DNA of 59,522 nucleotides from Phycisphaerales bacterium (GTDB taxonomy: Bacteria; Planctomycetota; Phycisphaerae; Phycisphaerales; JAGLTS01). Of the stretch, positions 9,501 through 15,521 are shown piece by piece (position 1 is the first letter of the stretch; every line of letters starts with the position of its first letter). The stretch covers positions 1 to 59,522 of the forward strand of contig JAGLTS010000036.1 of NCBI GenBank assembly GCA_023135165.1, read 5' to 3'. The notes below the pieces were generated by a model. The model had not been told where the DNA came from and did not search any database. It worked only from the letters and a program-made list of their open reading frames with translations. The position numbers and the translations under genes were made by a program.

Positions 9501-9621
9501 GTGGACCATGAACTTCAGCGTGCGCTACAACCGCATCCGCGATGATACGACGTTCGGCATCCAGTTCAGCCCGACAGGCACCGGCAAGCGGTTCGGCATG
9601 GACACGGGCGACCTCCGCTGA
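6511..9621 (+). CDS. lptD: LPS-assembly outer-membrane protein LptD/OstA
   Basis: A protein of about 1036 residues that would insert LPS into the outer leaflet of the outer membrane. It has a signal peptide (SSIARLIGMIVAAGTTASVCHA), an N-terminal OstA-like beta-jellyroll region (DGDVRFTVGTDTFSANRGTFWI; later GVMFHYMDIEPAKAKMRR), a Pro-rich break near residues 190-215 (PPLPPPHPPPLPEG), then the LptD landmark PFFYWPYLQGEIDD with the DKGFNIHTEWD that opens the barrel, and about 20 predicted beta strands to the C-terminus. E. coli LptD is 784 residues; the extra length lies before the barrel. No Shine-Dalgarno site is seen; start chosen at GTG 6511 (ATG 6514 is equivalent). The stop is 8 bp from the convergent tlpA-like gene. 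Confidence 0.88.
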   Translation: MMGSSIARLIGMIVAAGTTASVCHASIAASQAGSGDDEAIVSMRHAALLDGRSFSGVVLQQAVQQRDTTIRGNHAWSWVEGDTRRLHLDGDVRFTVGTDTFSANRGTFWIQPLHLPGRTLYQIAVYFDRVESPLAAAGISHEALGLLVTAVVEGDVSLTTDLLDEGRPDVAFVEEGERRFAGHLTQIVERAPVIEPPTITEPSPPLPPPHPPPLPEGRIEGGTPLVPGETTDPFAGPFRAPDASDAIFVDDGLITFSAEDLHILPDEEQPAIILTGGVMFHYMDIEPAKAKMRRLLLTAERAVIFLRRNEGASLLGTLRAGDVAGIYLEGAVTATGSVSGRYARTPTDAEYTLRGPHMYYDVTAQRAIVLDAVFSTFDRKLRQPIYIRARALRQEASNQWVAERATVANSAFFEPHFSIGASRLTVTQTERPTGPGGEAETHHFFQASNLALRAGSIPFFYWPYLQGEIDDIPLREISLSENRDKGFNIHTEWDAFTLLGLDRPEGVRAQLAVDWSEHRRVGFGLDAEYEWSRGRGELFTYYINDHGRDRFVGGIERDRAQDNRGMITARHRQQLAEQWSMLAELNYISDPAFLEVFFDRKAVTEKEFETQLELKNQKDNVAFTALVKPDLIDFTPNEYLLLSRGYQVEKLPELAYHRLGDLLGDTFSYTGDTSASRMRLSLTDMAPREIGLIYPWSAADLFGAAPAEKLTDRFRQLGYDDNYVHRFDTRHELTMPMSLGDLHVDPFITGRFTAYDDDFAAYGGETDTYRLWGAVGARASVVFQRVDDRVENRVFGLHRLRHLIEPNVTAWRAWTSIDAADLPVYDVDVESIAQGGALRLGVRNTLQTQRGGPGRWRSVDWIIVDTNLVLSDEQAGANPKIGRFIDYRPEYSALTDHVRNDAVWMVSDVLAISSHAIWDLDENKAARWSAGYELRHTSALSSFTEGRYVDALDQMFLDFGARYDLNHRYSANGRISFDTDEGDIREATLTLIRRAPQWTMNFSVRYNRIRDDTTFGIQFSPTGTGKRFGMDTGDLR

Positions 9622-9629
9622 ACCGGGCG

Positions 9630-10931
9630 CTACTCCGACGCTTCGATTGCGGCCTTGATGTCGCCCAGCAGCATCGGCGCGATGTCGTCGAACCGCCCGC
9701 CCTCGACGCCGACGTGGACCGCGTGAATCACGCCGTCCGGCCGAACGATCACCGTGAACGGAATGCCTCCCACATTGAGCGCCTCGCCGAGCGCATTCCC
9801 GTGATCCATGAGCACAGGTAGGATGAAATCCTTGTCATCCCAATAGCTATGGACCTGCTCGACGCGGCGGGCATCCGTATCGCCTCGCTCCCACACGTTG
9901 ACGGCGAAGAAACGAACGGGCAGGTCTTCCTCGGACGCGGTGCGGGCTGCCTGATCCACGTGGGGCAGCGCTATGAGGCACGGTCCGCACCACGTCGCCC
10001 ACAGATCAAGCACCACAGCCCAACCCTCAAGACTTGACGATTCGACGATCCCACCCTTGAGCAATGCCAACTGAAACTCCGGAAGCCTGGTTCCGACGAG
10101 CGGATGCTGCGGGTGTGCTTGCTCGACGCCATCGGGAGCGGCCTGAGGCGCCATCCTGCGCGCCGGCTGAAGATGGCCCAACTCATCAACACGAATCCGA
10201 TCGGTCAGATCCGGTGTGAACGCGCCGTCTTCCACCTGTTCCAATCGCTGCGGCGTCATCTCCATGGCGATCGTGCGCTCATAGGAGCCCGCGGCGGGCA
10301 TTCTGATCGTGACGTCAACCCGTGAGAGCAGCTTCGTTTCCGGATCAACGCGCAGGATGATGTGGCTCTCAGGCCCGTCCATGACCAGTTCCCGCACCGT
10401 CTTGCCGTCGATCTCCCGAGGTGCTGAACTCACGATCTCCAGTGGCGTGAGCATGAAGAACTCCCATAACGCATCCTCCGCCAGGACGAGCGGGATCTGC
10501 GGGAACGGTAGCAGCGGGATGTTGTCGAGGAACACATCGCTCGTCAGCTCGCCCTCGTAGCTGGCTTGGAAGTACCGCTCGTCGTTGCCTTCGTGCAGGA
10601 TGTACAGCGAGCCGTCGCCCGGCACGTAGAGTTTCAGCTCATTGAGATCCAGAAACGCTCGGCCGGCGTTGTCGAAGAGGAACATGAACTCATCAGTGTT
10701 CTTCTTCTCAACATCATCGACGCGCGTGATGCTCGTGAACGTCATCGTGTCTCGGATCGGACCGGCCCGATACGCCTCGACGATCTGCTCGAAGAGTTTC
10801 TCGGCTTGCTTGTGCGCGTCGGCTTCGTCTTGCGCCTTCGGGGCATCCGCCGGCTCAACATCCTGCGCCGCGATCGGCTGGACGGCTGCGAGCGATCCAA
10901 GAAGAACGGCGATCACGATGCGGCTGTTCAT
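9630..10931 (-). CDS. Exported TlpA-like thioredoxin protein with N-terminal lipoprotein-carrier-like domain
   Basis: A 433-residue exported protein. Signal peptide (about 1-22, ending IAAQD), then a 200-residue domain (EQIVEAYRAGPIRDTMTF; YVPGDGSLYILHEG; ETKLLSRVDVTIRM) that reads like the DUF2092/LolA-like fold used to bind lipid or sense surface stress, and a C-terminal thioredoxin domain with LWATWCGPCLIALPHV and the cis-Pro loop GGIPFTVIVRPDG. The WCGPC redox pair is intact, so a periplasmic thiol-disulfide role is expected. Start ATG has GGAGG 6-7 bases upstream. The fusion of these two domains is typical of planctomycete-like genomes in my experience of such proteins, but its substrate is unknown. 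Confidence 0.85.
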   Translation of the reverse strand: MNSRIVIAVLLGSLAAVQPIAAQDVEPADAPKAQDEADAHKQAEKLFEQIVEAYRAGPIRDTMTFTSITRVDDVEKKNTDEFMFLFDNAGRAFLDLNELKLYVPGDGSLYILHEGNDERYFQASYEGELTSDVFLDNIPLLPFPQIPLVLAEDALWEFFMLTPLEIVSSAPREIDGKTVRELVMDGPESHIILRVDPETKLLSRVDVTIRMPAAGSYERTIAMEMTPQRLEQVEDGAFTPDLTDRIRVDELGHLQPARRMAPQAAPDGVEQAHPQHPLVGTRLPEFQLALLKGGIVESSSLEGWAVVLDLWATWCGPCLIALPHVDQAARTASEEDLPVRFFAVNVWERGDTDARRVEQVHSYWDDKDFILPVLMDHGNALGEALNVGGIPFTVIVRPDGVIHAVHVGVEGGRFDDIAPMLLGDIKAAIEASE

Positions 10932-11038
10932 GGCTGACCTCCTGTGAGCGGGCGAGAAGGCACACCGCTGCCGGCGCGGCCTCGCACCATCGTATGTCGC
11001 TCACCACGACGTTGCGACATGATGCTCCGCGGTTCCGG

Positions 11039-11536
11039 TCAAATGGCGGCATCGCATGATGATGCGGCATGATGCAGCTCGCTGATCGTTCGACCCGTCG
11101 TCGGGTCCACGGCATCGGGTGCGATCCGAGCCATCGGCTCCAGCACGAAAAGACGCTCACGAAAACGCGGGTGCGGCACCGTCAGGCCCGGTTCGTCCAT
11201 GCACACATCCCCATACAGGATCAGATCCAGATCCAGCGTGCGAGGCCCCCACCGCTCACGCCGAACTCGGCCGTGCTCAGTTTCGATGCGTTGCAGGTGC
11301 GTCAGCAGATCCTTCGGCGGCAGCGTCGTTTCCAGCACCGCAGCCGCGTTGAGGTAGTCGCCCTGGCCGGCCGGGCCGACCGGAGATGTCTCGATCATCG
11401 CGGACACGCGCACCACGCGCGTCGCGGACAACTGCTCAAGCGATCGGATAGCGTTCCGGAGCGTCTCCGCGCGCCGACCGAGGTTCGACCCCAGCGCGAT
11501 GCAAACTGTCACAGGTGTCGCCGGCCGATCATCCAT
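11039..11536 (-). CDS. folK: 2-amino-4-hydroxy-6-hydroxymethyldihydropteridine pyrophosphokinase (HPPK)
   Basis: A 165-residue enzyme transferring pyrophosphate from ATP to 6-hydroxymethyl-dihydropterin in folate synthesis. Motifs: ALGSNLGRRAETL (N-terminal strand and loop), TSPVGPAGQGDYLNAA, RRERWGPRTLDLDLILYG (the family signature with the two metal-binding Asp residues) and VPHPRFRERLFVLEP. Length matches E. coli FolK (159). Start chosen at ATG 11536 because the family begins just before ALGSNLG. There is no Shine-Dalgarno site, but a promoter-like pair sits 7 bases upstream, so a leaderless message is possible. It is the last gene of the minus-strand motility block, 128 bp after fliA. Confidence 0.93.
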   Translation of the reverse strand: MDDRPATPVTVCIALGSNLGRRAETLRNAIRSLEQLSATRVVRVSAMIETSPVGPAGQGDYLNAAAVLETTLPPKDLLTHLQRIETEHGRVRRERWGPRTLDLDLILYGDVCMDEPGLTVPHPRFRERLFVLEPMARIAPDAVDPTTGRTISELHHAASSCDAAI

Positions 11537-11543
11537 GCCCGGT

Positions 11544-11572
11544 AGTAGACCGCGAAGCTGCAGATCGGGCAA
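11544..11572 (-). promoter_or_regulatory. Possible leaderless promoter of folK
   Basis: On the minus strand TTGCCC (11567-11572), a 17-base spacer and TCTACT (11544-11549) lie 7 bases before the folK ATG. The geometry equals that before lptD. The -10 match is weak (4 of 6). Confidence 0.35.
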
Positions 11573-11664
11573 GGCGCCGGACCGGGTCAGGCAACAGATA
11601 CAGATCACTCGCACACAGACCGCAGCGCCGGTCACGGTTTTGCATGGCTGTGCCCGGTGGCGAT

Positions 11665-12516
11665 TCAGTCCTGTGTACCGGGTTTGAACTCGCGGGCGCG
11701 GTGTTGCATTTGCGCTTTGAGTCGCGCGAGAATCGAACTGTGCATCTGGGAGACGCGCGATTCGGAGAGATCCAGCGTCATGCCGATCTCCTTCATCGTC
11801 ATCTCCTCGTAGTAGTACAGGATTACGATGAGGCGTTCGGCGCGTGACAGGCCCTTGGTGATGAGTTCGCGGAGATCGCGCCTTTGAAGCTCGATCAGCG
11901 GATTGGTCTGCGACTCATCTCGAATCACATCGATCTCGCGTACATCCCGGCTGGAGTCCGTCTCGCACCACTTGCGATGGATGGAGATGACGCCGACCGC
12001 TTGGCTGTCGCGCTGGATTTTGTGGTATTCCTCGCGGTTGACTTCCAGGTATTGCGCGATCTCGTCATCGGTTGGCGCTCGGCCAAGCTCCATGCTGAGC
12101 GAGTTGCGCGCCCCTTCAACCTTGGCGCTTCGGTGGCGCACGAGGCGAGGCACCCAATCCATCGCGCGCAGCTCGTCGAGGATCGCGCCTCGAATGCGCG
12201 GCGCACAGTACGTCTCGAACTTCACGCCCCGATCCAGGTCGAATGCGTCGATCGCGTCGATCAGGCCAAACAGGCCCGCCGACTTGAGATCTTCGACATC
12301 CACCTCATCAGGAAGACGAGCGTGAATGCGTTCGGCGTTGTACTTCACGAGCGGCAGATACCACTCCATGAAGCGATTGCGTATCACTTCGGAGTGAGTG
12401 CGCTGATACTCCTCCCAAAGCTCGCGCGTGGGCATTTCGCCTCGATCTTGCACCGCGGTAGCGGCGCAATTTCTCAGCCTATTTCCAGAGGTCTTCGCGG
12501 ACTTGGTCCCAGGCAT
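11665..12516 (-). CDS. fliA: Flagellar-type RNA polymerase sigma factor (sigma-28, FliA/WhiG family)
   Basis: A 283-residue group 3 sigma factor. Region 2: YLPLVKYNAERIHARLP, DLKSAGLFGLIDAIDAFDLDRGVKFETYCAPRIRGAILDELRAMDWVPR; region 3: RSAKVEGARNSLSMELGRAPTDDEIAQYL; region 4: LSRAERLIVILYYYEEMTMKEIGMTLDLSESRVSQMHSSIL. The RGAILDELRAMDWVPR segment is diagnostic of FliA/WhiG. It should direct late flagellar and chemotaxis genes. Start ATG 12516 is set by AAGGAG 6 bases upstream; the longer reading to 12570 lacks a Shine-Dalgarno site. About 45 residues precede region 2, longer than in E. coli (239 in total). It has its own predicted promoter at 12600-12626 and closes the motility cluster. Confidence 0.95.
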   Translation of the reverse strand: MPGTKSAKTSGNRLRNCAATAVQDRGEMPTRELWEEYQRTHSEVIRNRFMEWYLPLVKYNAERIHARLPDEVDVEDLKSAGLFGLIDAIDAFDLDRGVKFETYCAPRIRGAILDELRAMDWVPRLVRHRSAKVEGARNSLSMELGRAPTDDEIAQYLEVNREEYHKIQRDSQAVGVISIHRKWCETDSSRDVREIDVIRDESQTNPLIELQRRDLRELITKGLSRAERLIVILYYYEEMTMKEIGMTLDLSESRVSQMHSSILARLKAQMQHRAREFKPGTQD

Positions 12517-12599
12517 GGTCGGCTCCTTGACCTTGCGTGTGAACCGATATGAAGGCAAGCGACGCCTCACTACATCCGTGGACAGGCGTCTCAGGTCCT

Positions 12600-12626
12600 A
12601 GTATACCGGTTATCGGGCGATGTCAA
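12600..12626 (-). promoter_or_regulatory. Predicted sigma-70-type promoter of fliA
   Basis: On the minus strand a consensus TTGACA (12621-12626) and TATACT (12600-12605) are separated by 15 bases, leaving a leader of roughly 75 bases to the fliA ATG. Both hexamers are near perfect but the spacer is short. It would let fliA be transcribed independently of the upstream flagellar genes. Confidence 0.55.
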
Positions 12627-12695
12627 CGCTGCAAGCGGCAGTTTTCGGACGTTTGCCGCATCATCAATCCCTCGTCAACCGCCCGATGTGTCGAA

Positions 12696-12947
12696 CTACG
12701 TCATCTCCTTCGTCGAATCCGGTGCCGGCCGATCCGCGCGATAGCGCCGCAAGTGCTCCTGCACCACGTGCTCGCAGATGATGCCGATGAGCAAACCAAG
12801 CGTGTAACAGCAGATCATCGACACGAGAGATCGCCACAGGATGTCTCCGGCGGGATTGCCCACCACAAGACCCGCGATCACGGAGATCGCGAATGCGATC
12901 ATGCCCGCTGCGCCCGCTATGACTCGGCTCGGAACAACCGGGTTCAC
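12696..12947 (-). CDS. Small two-helix membrane protein in the flagellar operon
   Basis: An 83-residue protein starting at GTG 12947, set by AGGAGA 9 bases upstream. It has two clear hydrophobic helices (VIAGAAGMIAFAISVIAGLVVG, about 8-30, and SLVSMICCYTLGLLIGIICEHVV, about 40-62) and a charged C-terminus (QEHLRRYRADRPAPDSTKEMT). I do not recognise the family. Its place between flhG and fliA, on the same strand, suggests a link to flagellar placement or sigma-28 control, but this is only positional. An overlapping ATG ORF in another frame (from 12954) has no hydrophobic pattern and is rejected. Confidence 0.7.
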   Translation of the reverse strand: MNPVVPSRVIAGAAGMIAFAISVIAGLVVGNPAGDILWRSLVSMICCYTLGLLIGIICEHVVQEHLRRYRADRPAPDSTKEMT

Positions 12948-13076
12948 GTCTCATTCTCTCCTGGCCTGACCGAACAGTCTTGCCCGCCCGACATCGGCCC
13001 TTCGCCTGCCGTAATCCACGGCAGCTTGACTCTTTTCACCCAACAATCCACAAAAACCGCTCGTGCGCCCCGCATA

Positions 13077-14024
13077 TCAGGCGCCTCTTCCCAAAAGCAC
13101 ACCGCGAACACGACCTATCCAGGTGCGATGAGCCTGACCCAAAGCGAAACCGGCGCCCGGGTCCGCCCACTCCGCCAGCTTGTCCATCGCAGCGCTGACC
13201 CGGCGCTTCGGCGCCGCGATGTAAAACGGCATCCGCCTCCGCACCGCATCTCGCACCGCCGCATCGTCGGGCAGCCAACCGGCAAACGCGATCTTGATGT
13301 CCAGGAAACGCTGCGCCACTGCGGCGATTCGCGCGTACACGCGACGTGCTTCGGTCGCATCACGCGCCTGGTTCACGACGAGTGAGACCCTGCCGGATCG
13401 GTCGCCGTGCATTGACCCATGCACAACCACTGCCTTGATGAGGGCATACGCATCAGCAATCGCGGGCGGCTCAGGCGTCGTCACCACCAGGCACCGGTCC
13501 GCGATGGCCAGAAAGCTTGTCACGGATCGGCCGTTGCCCGCACCGGTGTCGATCACGACCACATCGGACTCATCGTCGAGCTGATCGAGCGCCTCGATGA
13601 GTCGGATGCACTCCTGGGCGGATGCATCCGCAGCTCCGATCACACCCGAAGCGCCGGGGATGAGCCGGAACCCGCCCGGTGCGTAGACCTGGATTTCATC
13701 GAGCGTGCGCTGCCCGCGCATCACATGGCTGAGGTTGCCGCTGACGGAAAGACCGCAGATGACATCAGCGTTGGCAAGCCCGAGATCCGCATCGAGCATC
13801 GTGACGCTTCTGCCGCGCTTGGTCAGCGCGATGCAGAGGTTCACAGCGATGTTCGTCTTGCCGACCCCGCCCTTGCCTGAGCTGATGGTGATGACATGCG
13901 CGCTGCGGCGCTGCGCAGCGGGCGCGCACGGCGCATCGCGCGACGCCTCGGCGCGCCGCATCAGCAGCCTCAGTGCCGACGCCTGATCCACTGGCGCCCG
14001 CGCATGTGAACGCGCGGTGGTCAT
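13077..14024 (-). CDS. flhG: FlhG (FleN/YlxH) MinD-like ATPase
   Basis: A 315-residue P-loop ATPase of the MinD/ParA family. It has the deviant Walker A SGKGGVGKTN (after VITIS), MLDADLGLANADVICGL (Walker A'), VVVIDTGAGNGRSV (Walker B) and SLVVNQARDATEARRVY, all typical of FlhG, which counts flagella by acting on FlhF. A 40-residue basic/Ala-rich N-terminus (MTTARSHARAPVDQASALRLL) contains the DQAxxLR segment known in FlhG to stimulate the FlhF GTPase. The start overlaps the flhF stop by 4 bases (ATGA), so they are translationally coupled; GGGGGA precedes the ATG. Confidence 0.94.
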   Translation of the reverse strand: MTTARSHARAPVDQASALRLLMRRAEASRDAPCAPAAQRRSAHVITISSGKGGVGKTNIAVNLCIALTKRGRSVTMLDADLGLANADVICGLSVSGNLSHVMRGQRTLDEIQVYAPGGFRLIPGASGVIGAADASAQECIRLIEALDQLDDESDVVVIDTGAGNGRSVTSFLAIADRCLVVTTPEPPAIADAYALIKAVVVHGSMHGDRSGRVSLVVNQARDATEARRVYARIAAVAQRFLDIKIAFAGWLPDDAAVRDAVRRRMPFYIAAPKRRVSAAMDKLAEWADPGAGFALGQAHRTWIGRVRGVLLGRGA

Positions 14025-15493
14025 GACAATCCCCCGCTGACGATCATCCGGGCGAGACGATCGGACCGGCCGATCTCGATGTGGTCGGGCACCTCCTGAC
14101 CTGTCGTGACGAAGCTGATGCGTTTCTTGATGGACTGAACGACGTTGATGAGCACGCCGAAGCTGACCGCCTCATCGAGCTTGGTGAAGACGACGTTGGT
14201 CGGCTCGACCGGCGCGAACCGCTCCGCAGCACGAAGCAGCAACCGTTCGCTGGATGTCGAAGAAAGCACGAGATGCACTTCGTGCGGCTCGGCGGCGTGA
14301 ACGAACTTGCGTAGTTCGTCGATTCGCAACTCGTCGTGTTGTGATCGGCCGGCCGTGTCGAGAAGGATGACATCGCAGCCGGAAAGTGAGCGCACCGCCG
14401 ACGCCGTTTCGTTGGGCGTGAGCGCGACGCGCAACGGCAGGCCGATGATATTCGCGTACGTGCGGAGCTGATCGACCGCCGCGATGCGGTAGGTGTCGCA
14501 TGTGACGAGGCCGACGCTTTTGTTGTGTCGCAGCTTGAAGGCGGCGGCGAGCTTGGCGATCGTCGTCGTTTTGCCGACGCCCGTCGGGCCGACCATGGCG
14601 ATGGTGAGCGGCCGACCATCCTTGGGCCGACCCCGATCAAGCGAAATCTCGGCGACCGGGATGTAGGCAGCGAGTTCGCGAAGAACAGCGGCATGGACGA
14701 TGTTCGGATCGGTCAGCTCCTCCCCACTGAGCTGCGTTCGCACCGCCTCGACAATGCGGTTGGCGATGTCGGTGGAGACTTCGGATTGAAGCAGGCTGAG
14801 GTAGCGGTCAAAGAGCGCCTCGGGCAGCAACGCACGATCGGGCGGGCGGTGCGTCTGTTCGAGCACCTTGGACACCATGCTGCGCAGGTCCGTCATCTGC
14901 TGATCGAGTCGGCCGACCACCGCATCAGGCACGGCTGCGGGCGCCTCAGCCATCGGGCGCACGAGACGCTTGGTCGTCCGGTAGACCGGCTCGGGCGCGG
15001 GTTGAGGCGCATCGCCGCGCCGGTCACTGTCGCTCCTCGCTTGAGGCTGCGGCGCGACGGCGACAGCACAGGCGGACTGGGCGGCGTCGAATGAATCGAC
15101 GGATGCGGTCTGCTCAGGCGCGACGTGTGCAACCATTGGCTCGCGCGGCACCACGGGCGCTGCCTGCGCCATCGCCGGGCGCGTCGAGCGAACTGACGTT
15201 GACTGACCGTATGTTCTCTGAACGATCCCCGCCGATCGCAGATCCGCGGTGTCCGTCGGGCGTGCTGCGCGCCGCCCTCGCGGTTGACCGATACCAAGCC
15301 CGGTGCCTGCGGTGATTTCGACGATCTGTCTGGTGCGAAAACCGAGCAACCCGCGCCGCTTGAATGTTCGCGTGTGGAGGATGACGGCGTCTTTGCCAAG
15401 GTCGCGCTTCACAGCGTCGAGCGCTTGGACCATCGAGTCCGCCTGATACGTCTTAAGTGTTTTCTTGCCATCCATGGCCGGTCTCGAGCGCAT
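14021..15493 (-). CDS. flhF: Flagellar SRP-type GTPase FlhF
   Basis: A 490-residue SRP GTPase that marks the site of flagellar assembly. The N-terminal B region (KTLKTYQADSMVQALDAVKRDLGKDAVILHTRTFKRRGLLG) is characteristic, followed by a long low-complexity Ala/Pro/Gln linker (about 100-200), then the NG domain with G1 MVGPTGVGKTTTIAKLAA, LVTCDTYRIAAVDQLRTYA, ILLDTAGRSQHD and TKLDEAVSFG. Start taken at ATG 15493, with AGGAGG 10 bases upstream; a second ATG at 15475 (MDGKKTLK) is possible. It lies 28 bp after flhA and overlaps flhG by 4 bp, matching the flhA-flhF-flhG order of many bacteria with polar flagella. Confidence 0.94.
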   Translation of the reverse strand: MRSRPAMDGKKTLKTYQADSMVQALDAVKRDLGKDAVILHTRTFKRRGLLGFRTRQIVEITAGTGLGIGQPRGRRAARPTDTADLRSAGIVQRTYGQSTSVRSTRPAMAQAAPVVPREPMVAHVAPEQTASVDSFDAAQSACAVAVAPQPQARSDSDRRGDAPQPAPEPVYRTTKRLVRPMAEAPAAVPDAVVGRLDQQMTDLRSMVSKVLEQTHRPPDRALLPEALFDRYLSLLQSEVSTDIANRIVEAVRTQLSGEELTDPNIVHAAVLRELAAYIPVAEISLDRGRPKDGRPLTIAMVGPTGVGKTTTIAKLAAAFKLRHNKSVGLVTCDTYRIAAVDQLRTYANIIGLPLRVALTPNETASAVRSLSGCDVILLDTAGRSQHDELRIDELRKFVHAAEPHEVHLVLSSTSSERLLLRAAERFAPVEPTNVVFTKLDEAVSFGVLINVVQSIKKRISFVTTGQEVPDHIEIGRSDRLARMIVSGGLS

Positions 15494-15521
15494 CCTGCAC
15501 TCGCCTCCTCACGTCGTGTTG

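Noticed and set aside
12664-12954. 96-residue ATG ORF overlapping the small membrane protein
   Set aside because: No hydrophobic or domain pattern; the GTG frame beside it has two clear helices and a better-placed ribosome site.
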